Shown here: positions 20,431 to 30,288 of the stretch, in pieces
Position numbering within the stretch: the stretch's first letter is position 1
Layout of the letters: each line of letters begins with the position of its first letter
Assembly: GCA_963970005.1 (NCBI GenBank)
Contig: CAXAMN010003113.1
Coordinates: 922,635-986,634, forward strand
Reading direction: 5' to 3'
Source of the DNA: Durusdinium trenchii
Taxonomy: Eukaryota > Sar > Dinophyceae > Suessiales > Symbiodiniaceae
DNA length: 64,000 nt
Translations under genes and position numbers: made by a program
Notes under the pieces: model-generated
Told to the model about the DNA's origin: nothing
The model's database searches: none
What the model saw: the letters and a program-made list of their open reading frames with translations, nothing else

Positions 20431-20879
20431 CTTCGAAAGCTGTAGTTGATAGTCTAGTTGTCTAATTATCACTATTTTAATAAAGGGCTTCTGCAAAGGG
20501 AAAAGGACAACCCTTCGATCTGGAGTTTTTTTCAATTTTGGATACGAGTTTAATTAGGATTCTATATAAAACTTTCCTAGGCAACTTTTTGGTCTTGAAG
20601 CTCTTCCCAGGTTTCCATCTTTGCGTGTCCCCATTTTGGGGACCCCCGCCACCGGGGCTTTTTATTGGGGGGGCGTCGTGAACTTTAATAAACTTTAATG
20701 GTGGACGGTGGAAGGGATTAAACTAAAAACAAAACAACAGGTAATTTGTTAAATCAACTCCGTGGTCAATGGCCTGTCTTTTGAGAATCCCAAACAGAGT
20801 GTGATTATGTTATTTCATGCTCATATTTCAGATTTGTCCACAAAACAATTCCAATTCACTCCAATTTAACACAACTTAT

Positions 20880-21065
20880 CGCCAGTCACGGCCCGTCACA
20901 CCGTTGAAACGCCTCTCACCGCTCACCGTTTTCGACGGTGTCACCGCCCAGACTCAGAGGCCAAAAATATCACCGCTGTCTCCAGCTGGTTGGACCGGCG
21001 CCGCGTTTGCCGCAGCGCATCTCAGGCGATTCGGCGCATCGCCCGTAGCGGAAGGTCCGGGTTGA
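20880..21065. other. GC- and CpG-rich island, coding strand unresolved
   Basis: Much richer in CG than its flanks, like the accepted exons. The plus strand is open to a TGA at 21063-21065, and on the minus strand a frame reads RTFRYGRCAESPEMRCGKRG. No border signals decide between them. Possibly an exon. Confidence 0.3.
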
Positions 21066-21235
21066 GACGCTATCTAAAATTGGTAATTGTTATACACTTT
21101 GCTCTCTCTCTCTCTATATATATATAGTTCCCGTGGGTTTTCAAGTCCTCAAAGTCACCGTTTCGTGTGGACTTTGATGTCCGCGGGCGTAATCTATCAT
21201 ATATTTAATCAATGCCTCAATATTTGAGGTTGAGC

Positions 21236-21329
21236 CTTCAGAATGCTTCTGAACCATCTCCCTCTCTCTCTCTCCCCTCTCCCCTTCCCCGCTCAGAAGC
21301 TTAGCCAAGGCTCTGGAGAAAGCGGTGAC
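21236..21329 (-). CDS. candidate exon containing a GA/CT-repeat
   Basis: AACACAG|GTC acceptor and TCTGAAG|GC donor, phase 0 in and 1 out. Reads VTAFSRALAKLLSGEGERGE and then REREMVQKHSE. The Glu/Arg-rich middle is encoded by a purine microsatellite (CT on the plus strand), so a simple repeat has become part of a charged helix. Good borders. Confidence 0.5.
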
Positions 21330-21833
21330 CTGTGTTGCTCTGTCATCGCGACGGATCGTCAGTTGACTCATGAATCTGGGATACCGTTTCGTTTTCGTGA
21401 GTGGGAAAGCATGAGTGGGAACACAGGCCTTGTCCGCAGCATGGCAATTGGTATTCAGTACGCAAAAGGGAAAGTCGCGAATTGTTGCGCAATGTGTTGT
21501 GCAAATAGACCAACACTGGGCATTCTATAACATATTCTACACTGTTCTACACAGGTCCTTGGCGCTTGACTCAAACACTGTCCATGAGTGCCTCCAACTC
21601 AACTCCAAATGCTCTGTCCTTGAGCACTGTCATTTTCCTGCATGTTCTAGAAGCTTGCCACATCATTCATTGATGGTAACTGGTATGGGTGTCTGCGCGC
21701 CTGGGTGTCTCCGATCATCCATCGCCAGGCATAGAAAATGGCGCGGCTGGTCAGGGAAGTCATCGAGGGCTGTAAAGCCAGGATGGCCTGGCTGCACATG
21801 CAGCACCGGACGGGCCATCATCTCCCATTGGAT

Positions 21834-21959
21834 TTACAGTCGTTTCAGAGTAGATGGCACAAACCGCCAGAAACCCCAAGATGTCCTTTAAGATCGGGAT
21901 CCACATAAACCATCAAAGTTGGGGGCCCAGACGTGCCATCCACTCTGAAACGACTGTAA
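21834..21959. mobile_element. MITE-like hairpin element, intact copy
   Basis: 126 bp with 26-bp terminal inverted repeats (TTACAGTCGTTTCAGAGTAG...), one mismatch between arms. The inner parts next to the arms (CACAAACC...CCCCAAGATGTCC) recur in the copies at 25.6, 34.4 and 45.8 kb. No transposase. A target-site duplication is not obvious. It lies in an intron of the minus-strand exons. Confidence 0.8.
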
Positions 21960-22479
21960 GCGTCAGTATGCACACCTGTGGACAAACAATGGCATGATTG
22001 GGCACGAAACTTGTATATAGCTTGACGGCATTGTGCTTTATCCACACTACTGGGGGGGGCTCGCGTTGCAACAAGCCAATGCCTTTTGCAATGAAAGGAT
22101 GTGATATGATAAAACATAAATAAACAATATATATATATACTGTATATAGATGCGCTGATCACCGCTGATCATTATGATCGTGCAAATTTGTGCTGTACTC
22201 AGCAGAGTGAAACATGGTGTTAAACCCACTTCAGGTGTGGCACTGAGCCTCTTGTCCTGTTGAACAGCTGCCTACTTCGCCCAAATTGTGTCAATTGTGA
22301 GGTCCTCTGTGAGGTTCATAGCACATCCATGTCCATCAGCCTTCGAAGGTGTTTGGCGTCAAACCTTGCTCCGAAACTCCACAAAAACATGGAAATAAAC
22401 CCAAAGGATGACAATAGCTCGAGCGCAACAGAGTGAATGCTGAGGCTTCAGGCCTCCCCAAGATGTCACAATTAATTGC

Positions 22480-22534
22480 CTCTTCCAACAAGCTCCTCCT
22501 TCGACCGCACCAGCTCTTTAAGATCGAAATGGTC
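22480..22534 (-). CDS. charged coiled-coil exon
   Basis: GGGCAG|GAC acceptor and AAGAG|GC donor, phase 0 in and 1 out: DHFDLKELVRSKEELVGR. Typical heptad-compatible charged helix. It follows the exon at 22602-22682 in phase 0. Confidence 0.55.
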
Positions 22535-22601
22535 CTGCCCAGTCTTCCCACTGCCTTGTCTACCTACTGGTAACGATCAAAACTCATGGTCTCCTCGGTT
22601 C

Positions 22602-22682
22602 CTCATGTCCCGCCACCCCCATCGCCTTCAAGAAGGCGCTCTTCTTTCCAGCCACCTGCATCTGGAAGCTTTGCAACTTCGC
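22602..22682 (-). CDS. candidate exon, 27 codons
   Basis: CTCCGAG|GCG acceptor and CATGAG|GA donor, phase 0: AKLQSFQMQVAGKKSAFLKA and then MGVAGHE. The reading NQVISE before the acceptor keeps the frame, so the exon may start earlier. Helical. It joins in frame to the exons on both sides. Confidence 0.6.
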
Positions 22683-22896
22683 CTCGGAGATGACTTGGTT
22701 CTTGTTATGGCCTTATTTGGTGCTGTACTCAGTGCGTCTGATTCGAACGCATTTTGGAGCCACCAATTCTTCAAGCCCTTGATCGGGCTAATTCCTCCCC
22801 TCCCCAGAACAAAGCGCATGCTGCAGTGCCACAGGATCAGCTGCCAAACAAACGTCCACTAGCCAAGTTGGATGCTGAGCTTACAAACTGAGGAGC

Positions 22897-22992
22897 CTCC
22901 ATCAATGCCTCATACCATGCCAAGAATGCGTAGTACCGCAATGCAGTGTCCAAGGCATAGAACCATCTCCTCAACCGCAGTGTCTTGCGGCT
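22897..22992 (-). CDS. candidate exon, Trp/Tyr-rich helix
   Basis: CAACAG|AGC acceptor, ATGGAG|GC donor, phase 0, 32 codons. Reads SRKTLRLRRWFYALDTALRY and then YAFLAWYEALME. The pattern LRRWFYALDTALRYYAFLAWYEAL is the closest thing in the window to an Sfi1-like centrin-binding repeat (aromatic and Trp residues on one helix face). Upstream the frame continues with SKHRRTHAVRERQQ. Family assignment is inference. Confidence 0.65.
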
Positions 22993-23143
22993 CTGTTGAC
23001 GTTCTCTTACGGCATGTGTCCGCCGATGTTTGCTCATCTTTGCCCCGGTGTTCACGGGATTTTTAGCAGACATATCGAGACATGACCATGTGCAGATCAT
23101 CACCATGTGCAGTACTTCCTCTATCCTCCTCTAAGACTACTGC

Positions 23144-23230
23144 CTCATGTCGCACAACATGGGGGCTCCACGGGGCTCCGGCAGGGCTCGGTTTTTTCTT
23201 GCCGCCATGGCTCCGCAGTGTGAACTGCAC
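23144..23230 (-). CDS. candidate exon, 29 codons
   Basis: TGAGAAG|GTG acceptor and CATGAG|GC donor, phase 0 on both sides: VQFTLRSHGGKKKPSPAGAP and then WSPHVVRHE. Gly/Lys/Pro-rich centre. The plus strand is open in two frames too, so strand assignment depends on consistency with the neighbours. Confidence 0.45.
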
Positions 23231-23578
23231 CTTCTCATTCGTTCGCCTCCACGCTCCAGGCCGCACACACGTGTCTCGCGAAGAAAACAAACATGGAAGC
23301 AATTGGCACCCCGTGGCAATCCCCCCTGTTTCTAGAGAAAACTTGGTCACAAAGAACATGCCCACTTCCATGGAATATGCAAAGTGATGCAAAGTGTAAG
23401 TCCTCAGCTCAAAAACACGACCGGGTCACCTTCTGACCACCTGAACATGCGTCGACCTTTGACCCATTGAGTGACCGAAGTACTGCTGGCAGGCTGCAGT
23501 ATGTGCTGCAACACTGTGTTGCGCGGCTTTATTCATGTCATGCTCCCGTATTCCCAATGGACGAAGCACTGACTGGTC

Positions 23579-23634
23579 CTGTGTAGAAAAAAGGGTCCCG
23601 AGTCCCGTCTTCCACCTCTCGGATCGGGTGGAAC
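23579..23634 (-). CDS. candidate exon, 18 codons
   Basis: ATCAGCAG|GT acceptor, CTACACAG|GA donor, phase 2 in and 0 out: STRSERWKTGLGTLFSTQ. Phase fits the upstream exon at 24546-24645, which ends in phase 1, and the downstream exon at 23144-23230, which starts in phase 0. Confidence 0.5.
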
Positions 23635-24545
23635 CTGCTGATCTCCACCCCCTCGCAAGCCGATCACAGAACAGAACCTGTGATAACCACTGTAGCAGTT
23701 GAATTACGTGCACAGCTGATCACTGGAACTGTATAGCAATTAGTAACAAGAAGCGACCATTAACAAGGTGGATCGCTAGTAGTAGCAAGGACACTACTAG
23801 TAACAAGTGCATGTCTATTAAAAAGCTACTGGTAGCTATTGCTTCAGGAGAGGCGACCATGGTGACCTCACCCACTCACAGCTCACAGCGCACACATCCG
23901 TTCGCTCGACGGTCCAGGCCTTTCCCACACGGAAAACTTCTTCTGCCAGGTCCACCCAACGAAGACCCAATGCTTAAGCCCTCAGCCACAGTGTTTTTTT
24001 TCAGTCCAGTAAGTAAGGGAGTGGTTGGGGTACCTACTCGTGGTCGAGTTAAGTGGGGAGTCATTCTCCCTGCATTTACCATGTAGTCTTTAAATCAAAA
24101 CGGACATCTGCGCCAAGTGCCAAGTGCCTCGTCTCGGCCATCCTCCCAACCCGACCTCGGCTGTTTCGCATCCAAGCATCCACGGTCTGTTTCGCGACCC
24201 CAAGCATGGGAGGCCTGACAGGTGTCAGCAACCAGACCAACCAAAGTTAAACACATAACATAGCGCGACATATATACTTAACACATCTTAACACATCTTG
24301 ACACCCTGAATTATGGGAGATGGGTCTCTCAGTTCGTTGCTGTGTTCCACGTGAATTCATGCAAATGTCTAACCACCAAAAGCATCACTGCGGCATGTCA
24401 CCAACATCACCACTGCGGTTTATAAAGCATCAGCTAGAACCATGCCGCACATGTTTTTAAAGGGTGCATGTCATGTCATGTGATTAAAGACAACCCCCTC
24501 AACCACATCGAGAGGTCGCCCACGTCGGACCGGGAAATTCCGCAC

Positions 24546-24645
24546 CTGCTCTAAGGAGCTGAACCATCTGAGATGAAGCTTCTCCTTCATCCGCTCGGCC
24601 TAGGCCGAGCGTCACGTGGGGACCCCGCCATTCGGTTGAGAATCT
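24546..24645 (-). CDS. candidate exon, 33 codons
   Basis: GATCCCCCAG|AGA acceptor and AGAGCAG|GTGCGG donor, phase 0 in and 1 out. Reads RFSTEWRGPHVTLGLGRADE and then GEASSQMVQLLRA. It contains the 18-bp palindrome at 24593-24610. Phase agrees with both neighbours (24835 and 23579). Confidence 0.55.
24593..24610. repeat. perfect 18-bp palindrome inside an exon
   Basis: GCTCGGCCTAGGCCGAGC is its own reverse complement. It falls inside the candidate exon 24546-24645 and encodes part of GLGRA. Significance unknown. Confidence 0.75.
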
Positions 24646-24834
24646 CTGGGGGATCTGTTGGTGACTGTAGGGCAACTTAACTTCACCAAACAGCAACAAG
24701 CTAAGATCATGATGCAACAGCAACCCACCCATGATTCAAAGTCTGAACAAAAAACACATAAACCCTGTGTGGTGTTCGCCCTTGTGCCCGGAACGTGCGG
24801 TGTTCCTCGCGCTGGGTTCGTGGGTTCACGCTGC

Positions 24835-24905
24835 CTGGAACTCCATCACCGCCACACGCCAATCCCTCAGAACCCAGTGGACCGCCACCAGAAGCGCCAT
24901 CTTTC
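24835..24905 (-). CDS. candidate exon, Trp helix
   Basis: GGCCTTCCTGCAG|GA acceptor with a pyrimidine tract, TTCCAG|GC donor, phase 2 in and 0 out: KMALLVAVHWVLRDWRVAVM and then EFQ. Two Trp five residues apart in a hydrophobic helix. Strong acceptor. Phase agrees with the exon downstream. Confidence 0.6.
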
Positions 24906-25436
24906 CTGCAGGAAGGCCGTTGAGATCAGGTTTCTATCAGGGCCACTGAATACAACCAGGTGGCTGATCACAACGCAAAATAAAGAGTTGCTGATTGCAG
25001 CTGTGCTTAGCAATGTGGCTTAATCTGGGAGAGCTTGTCTATTACATTGCCTTAAGCGAGAGAAAGGCTGGCAATGTCTCAGGAACACCTCAAGACTGTT
25101 CAAATCAGCAGCCCAAAAGGGAGATGAAGATGAAGTCCACCTTCCCACCCGCCATGTAAAAGCAATCTCAGCTCATCTCACCCCATGTCCAAATGCCAAG
25201 CCTGACATTCCTCTAGCTTTGAGGATTTGGTTCGTCTTTCGCTTCCACTCCTTGAAAGCCTCAGCACCAAAAGGGAAGTTAAAGCATGTTAAAGCAAGTC
25301 AATCCATCACAGAAAAATCACGGAGGTCCAGAAACGATCAGAAACGCATGGTGTTTTACCATGCGTTTCAGCGACCTGTGGTCGAAACGCCTCCGCCTCT
25401 CAGACCGGTGACGCCTCGCGCCCGCACCGGTCTCAC

Positions 25437-25528
25437 CCGGTCGGAGCACCAACGCACTGGTTGCGCAGTGCGGTCGCGCAGTGCCAAGGCAGTGCGGGAG
25501 TGCTCCACACATCCAATCGGTTCAAAAG
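25437..25528 (-). CDS. candidate exon, frame unresolved
   Basis: ATACTGCAG|CTT acceptor and ACCGG|GTGAGA donor. Phase 0 gives LLNRLDVWSTPALPWHCATA, phase 2 gives FEPIGCVEHSRTALALRDRT; both stay open to the donor. CpG-rich. It directly abuts the degenerate hairpin element at 25534-25655. Confidence 0.45.
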
Positions 25529-25533
25529 CTGCA

Positions 25534-25655
25534 GTATAGTGGAAAGAGAGGACCAATGGCACAAACCCCAATGTCGGTGGTTTAGGATTTAGGACTGGAC
25601 CCCCTTCTGTCTAGGACATCTTGGGGTCTGTGCCATCTACTCTGAAACCACTGTA
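25534..25655. mobile_element. MITE-like hairpin element, degenerate copy
   Basis: The right arm TGCCATCTACTCTGAAACCA matches the family closely; the left arm is eroded (TATAGTGG...AATGGCACAAACCCCA). About 122 bp. CATCTTGGGGT next to the right arm is shared with the other copies. Confidence 0.65.
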
Positions 25656-25990
25656 TCAAGTTATCCCGTGGCATGCCAACCCAATCGTTTGTCGCAAGAG
25701 TTGAGAAACACTTAGTGTTTCTATGCACAGGATGCACTGTGCCGGAGGTATGTGGTGTCTTGCAGGTGTGCATTCCAAAATTACAGGCACAGGGCCCAGG
25801 CTCCACAGGCATCGAATTCAATCATTTCCCACAAATCTTTCCTCAGGAAGCCCTGGTCAGAATTTCAATTCAACATATCAATTCTACAAAACATTGATTG
25901 GGAATGATTGGGACGGGCCTCCTCAACGACCCTCATTTTCCTATCTGCATCTCATCTCCAAGCCACGTGGGAGGTCCTCAAACTGGTCAC

Positions 25991-26044
25991 CTCGCGCTCC
26001 CACATGGTGAGCGCCACCGCCAAAATGGGGTCCTTCCCCAGCTC
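25991..26044 (-). CDS. candidate exon, 18 codons
   Basis: GACCCCCAG|GAG acceptor and CGCGAG|GTGACC donor, phase 0: ELGKDPILAVALTMWERE. Well-bounded, helical with one Trp. The same frame upstream reads SSPFDPQ, so the exon may extend to about 26110. Phase agrees with the phase-0 series at 26570-28578. Confidence 0.55.
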
Positions 26045-26569
26045 CTGGGGGTCGAACGGTGAGCTGCCCCTGCCCTTCGATGCTCTGCAGCTCGCCGGGG
26101 TGTTTTGATTTAGAACCAACGTATGCCCGCTTCATGTTCCAAGCATTCCCAAGTACGATCCGAACGTATCGAGACTCACAAGTTCAAGTGATCGGACTCA
26201 CAGAAGTCGTGATGATTCTCCACAAAGCACGGACGGTCCGTCATGGAATCGTCGGACGGTCCGTGTCCTTCTTCACATGGGCCTTCCAGTGTTTCATGTC
26301 CTGACGGTGAGGATTCACAGGGACCGGCATGGGATTCCAATCAACCAACCCGTTTGGGAGGACACCCAGGGACTTCACCGTTGGGATGCTGAGGTGTAGA
26401 TCCCCCCAGCCACACTTCTATTGGAATGCCACTAGAAGTGTGCAGAGTGCATACATGTGCACACTTGACATCTAGGGAGTCTAAGGTCGCAACCTACCAC
26501 CACACGCCCGGTGTAACAGGGCCCATCACAACGTGCGGACGCCGTGGCTCGACAGTGCCGCCGGGAGGC

Positions 26570-26614
26570 CTCGGTGCAGCGACGCCTCTCGTGTTCTAAA
26601 GACTCGTGCAGCTC
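26570..26614 (-). CDS. coiled-coil micro-exon, 15 codons
   Basis: GCGCCAG|GAG acceptor, CACCGAG|GC donor, phase 0: ELHESLEHERRRCTE. The frame is open on both sides (RRKRQ before), so it could be longer. Same size class and phase as the array exons. Confidence 0.6.
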
Positions 26615-26802
26615 CTGGCGCTTCCGCCGGTCTGAACGTAGTGCACGGCACGAGGTCGAAGGAAGAACGAGGTCGTGGGTCGTACGAAGTTGAGAAGATC
26701 CAAAGCCAGCTGCAATTCAGGAAAGAACTCTCTGGCCCAGCCATGCGTCATGACAAGCGGCCCAGGGTAGTCCATGGTAGTCCTGTTCCTCGCAGGTGTC
26801 TC

Positions 26803-26844
26803 CTGAAGTTCCTGCTGATGTTCAGCATTCTTCTCCATGAGCAC
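26803..26844 (-). CDS. coiled-coil micro-exon, 42 nt, K-slot size
   Basis: CGGCAG|GTG acceptor, CTTCAG|GA donor, phase 0: VLMEKNAEHQQELQ. Exactly the 14-codon length of the array's K exons and also Gln-rich at its end, but with a different sequence. Probably a distant relative. Confidence 0.65.
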
Positions 26845-26885
26845 CTGCCGTGGAATTGGGCCAGTCTGCGGGCTACTCGAGCATC

Positions 26886-26981
26886 CTCGTGCTCCCACTT
26901 CTCAGACTTGCACTTTCTACAAATCGATTCTCCTCTGGCTGCCTTGTTGTAATATGCAATCTCTTTCTTGGAGTTCGCCAC
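26886..26981 (-). CDS. candidate exon, 32 codons
   Basis: GACCGAG|GTG acceptor and CACGAG|GA donor, phase 0: VANSKKEIAYYNKAARGESI and then CRKCKSEKWEHE. Contains a CRKC pair, but only one pair, so no zinc finger is claimed. The frame continues as DARVARRLAQFHG. Joins in phase with 27069-27404 and 26803-26844. Confidence 0.55.
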
Positions 26982-27068
26982 CTCGGTCGCAAGATTGAGA
27001 GCTGGCTGGCCCCGGTTTTGCCCCGGCTTGCGTTGGACCAAACAGGCCGAAGTCCATTCTTACACTGC

Positions 27069-27404
27069 CTCCACCCCAAAAACGCCACCCTCTAAATACC
27101 ATACGATACTCGTGTTCGGGAGACTGAGTGCTCCTGCTACCACATTGGGTTGGCAGGTCTTAAACTGGCCACCCCAGTTGCAAATCAACACAGGGCCCAG
27201 GGGACCAGGAACAGGTTTTGCTCGATTCTGGTTAGGGGTCGAAACCACAGAACCGTTGTAACCCCCACCGTGTTTAAATGTCGAAGCTTTTGACAACTCT
27301 CTGTCCATGAACTCCCGCAAACTGTTGTGCGGCCAGGACACGACCAGCTTCATGACACGAACTTCCTCTTGTGCAGTGACCAGGGCCTTTTCTGGCTTGG
27401 CCTC
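27069..27404 (-). CDS. long candidate exon, 112 codons
   Basis: GCATTTCTCAG|GAG acceptor and GTGGAG|GC donor, phase 0. This is the longest well-bounded exon candidate of the window. It starts EAKPEKALVTAQEEVRVMKL, continues VVSWPHNSLREFMDRELSKA and then a Gly/Pro/Asn-rich globular-looking part (SVVSTPNQNRAKPVPGPLGP). No domain recognised. If the GC donor is not used, the frame ends at a TAA at 27060. Confidence 0.55.
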
Positions 27405-28491
27405 CTGAGAAATGCCAAACGCACTGAAAAGGGACCGAGTCAAAGTGTCTTCATGTAAACCAAGTCAAAGCCTAAAGAGAGAGAGGAAGAGAGAATCCCA
27501 AATGCTCAATGCCAAGGGAGGTTGAGAAGGGAGAATGAGACGAAGCCCAGCGAGTGGAGACGTAAGCCCTCATGGGCCTTCGTCGTAGACTGGCACGTAC
27601 GTTTCACTGAACAGCAACGAAGGACTCTAACAACACGCAACCTTCCCTACCTACCCCTTTGGGCAATAGGAGTGACCCCAGAACATCAGCATGTCATGTG
27701 CATTAATCTTGGAGAACAAAAACTTGGAAAGTGGACCTTCAATCATATGATTCAATCCTGTTAATAAAGCATGGATGCTACTCGTGTGGGTGCGCAACTT
27801 CACAATCACTCCATATCACTCTGCACAAATTTGTTGCCAAGAGTCTGAGCCTTCTGCAGTCCTTTGCGGCCAGGAGGATTAAGTTTTGGCCATCGTGAAT
27901 GAAGTTGATAATTCCACTGAATACAGTACATCAAAATTAACATACACAATCCTCGTTTCACAAGCCTTGTTTCTGCCAGGATGGTTGAGAAGCTCCAAAG
28001 CCTAGTCAATCTGACTGAAGCTCTGAATCGTGATTCTTCATTATTCTTCCTGATTGTCTATCAACACAAGCACTACATGTTTCTCTTGCTGGGTACACCG
28101 GAGAGTAGCGGGACCCTCATCACGCATGGGTCCAATCGGTCGAATCGGCTCCATTTGGCCGGATCACGGTGAGGTTTGCGTCCAACGAGTGGTCGAAGGC
28201 TCAACTTCACCACGCCGTGCGTCCTGCGTCACTGGGAAATTCAGTGCGCTTGGGCCGCACAAAGGAGCACTTCGAGCTCTTGCTTGCGTTCAAGGACCCT
28301 AACGTTCATTGGAAATAAACATATGCTCAAAACATCAGGCCGGTCTTACAATCTAGACCAGGAGACCCAAAGGTATGCATAATCTACCCTTCAGGATTCA
28401 ATCCCTATCCCGACCTGGGCCTGCAGTTCTTTACAGCATGTTGTTCAGCATGTAGCACTGGCTGAGTCACCCCCCACAGCAAAGTCAACTC

Positions 28492-28578
28492 CTCCACCGG
28501 AGTCGGAGTGCCACCAGTATCAGGCGGAGGGGAACGAGAGGCTGCATCACCGCGGCGAAGAGGCTGCACCTTCTGCGC
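28492..28578 (-). CDS. candidate exon, Pro-rich linker
   Basis: GCTACCAG|GCG acceptor and GTGGAG|GAGTTG (GA donor), phase 0, 29 codons: AQKVQPLRRGDAASRSPPPD and then TGGTPTPVE. A disordered linker between helical exons. The plus strand also has an open frame, but GA/AG borders and phase agree with the minus-strand series. Confidence 0.55.
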
Positions 28579-29787
28579 CTGGTAGCTGACTTTTTTACTT
28601 TTTTTGCGAGTCCAGGAGCATACGAATGTAGTGCAAAGACCCCAAAACCATCCTCAGCGACCTTTTTCAACTCCTAAAGAGTACAATTCTTGTTTGGTGG
28701 GCCTTGAGCATCCGAATTGTGCGTGGGTTAGGCTGTTGGGCTACCCATGTTACTTTAGGCTGGTGAAAGTTCAGACCGAGAAAAGTGTGTCAGACTGTGA
28801 ACATGTGGAACTTGTCTGATTGTGAATGGCAGGTAAACACTACGGTATACTACAGTAGTCACTGGATAAAGGGACTATAGAGCTGGCAACATGGGCAAAC
28901 CTGGTTGTACCCAAAGGCATGTCACAAAGGAAGTCGTCTCAAAGCGAAACAACACATTCCATTACCTTCAGCATCACTGGCCAACAGTGCGACAAACGGC
29001 ATAAACAATTCACCAAAACTTATTCCAAGAATCGATGCGACGTGCTTCCTCATCTAGGTCCTGGTGGGAGCCAACCTAGCAAACATGAGCAAACCTTGCG
29101 TGCAGACCTCATCAGGGTGTTGGCGAGAAGGGATCTGATTTAGCCATGGTGATGCTTGTGATGTTGCTTGACACATGTACGTTTTCGGTGGAACCGAGTG
29201 CAAAAGTGTTCGGCACTCAAAGCCACTCTAAAGCCTCTTGTGCATGTACTCATCACCGCGTTTCCAGCTCTCCTCGTCTTCTTGTAGTCCTTCCTGGCGG
29301 GGGACCGTGTCAAACCTTCAATGCGCTCTGAAAGTCAACGCAAAGAAACACTACGAAACTCAAACAAATACAGCCGCCCGCTCACCCAAGCGGAAAAGTG
29401 TCAGTGTCTTGCTGTTGAACTGGCCCCTTGTGGCTTCCAAATAACGACATCAGCTGGATGGGAGTGCGACTCCATGGCTTTGTTTGCCACCTTCAAAAGA
29501 CACTATAATTGACCATAATCCCTAATCATGCATGTGTACTACTAACAGTATTACTATAAATAAATATCAAACACTATATCAAACGCATATCATATCAAAC
29601 GTACGTATGGTGCCTGGCGTTGAAGACATAGTTCGAAACATCTGCGAGCTTCCATCACATGTTGCTTCAAAAAAAGGTATGCCATGGAACACTTTTTTGA
29701 TGGGTGCCATATATATATATATGGTACGTATAGTGTACACCTGTGACCTATGTGTACATAACCTACCCTCGAACACTGACACCAAAC

Positions 29788-29906
29788 ATGTCCATGGAGG
29801 TTTTCAGGCGGCGCCTCTCGGATGAACTCGGATGCCGCTTCCTCACGCCTGCGTGCTCCGGCGTGAAACAGCGCTTGGGAGAAGTGGGGCAACCCAACAT
29901 ACCCAG
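29788..29906 (-). CDS. candidate exon, 39 codons
   Basis: CAGCTAG|CT acceptor, GACAT|GTTTGG donor, phase 2 in and 0 out. Reads GYVGLPHFSQALFHAGARRR and then EEAASEFIREAPPENLHGH. A second frame (LGMLGCPTSPKRCFTPEHAG) is open across the same borders, but it is less helical. GC-rich. Confidence 0.5.
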
Positions 29907-30164
29907 CTAGCTGGGATGAATTTTGGGACGCGTGATTCATGAGACTTATATAATTTACATCTTGTTGTTTGGGGTGCAGTCAAGTCAAGGCAATTGAAAT
30001 ATCTCTGTCCGGATTCCACAAAAACTCTTGCTGTGAGGTTGACAGGAGAATGCTGAGAAAATCTGAGAGGGCCTTTCTGACAGGTTGTGCAAATTCAGGT
30101 TCGCTTCCGAAATGGCTCCAAGAAGATCAAGTCTGTTCAATGGTTCGCCACCCTGACCTAATAC

Positions 30165-30288
30165 CTACGTTTGCGCGTCTCCAGAACGGCTGCATGGAGC
30201 AACCGGTTGTTCTCCCCGATCTTCGTGCGGCAAGTGGCCATCTGTCTTCAGGCACGTCCCATTCAGTTCCACTGGCACGATCAGAATC
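30165..30288 (-). CDS. candidate exon, 41 codons
   Basis: ACCGAG|GAT acceptor, AACGTAG|GTATTAGG donor, phase 0 in and 1 out. Reads DSDRASGTEWDVPEDRWPLA, then ARRSGRTTGCSMQPFWRRAN and V. Three Trp. The donor is good. A competing minus frame stops exactly at the donor (TAG), and a 117-codon plus frame overlaps. Confidence 0.45.

Noticed and set aside
26231..26262. Inverted CGGACGGTCCG motifs as a mobile-element end
   Set aside because: The two arms are short near-palindromes themselves, with no flanking repeat and no second copy in the window.
29041..29143. Plus-strand peptide LGPGGSQPSKHEQTLRADLI as a gene end
   Set aside because: Protein-like and ends in a stop, but it lacks a convincing acceptor and is short. 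Not enough to call.
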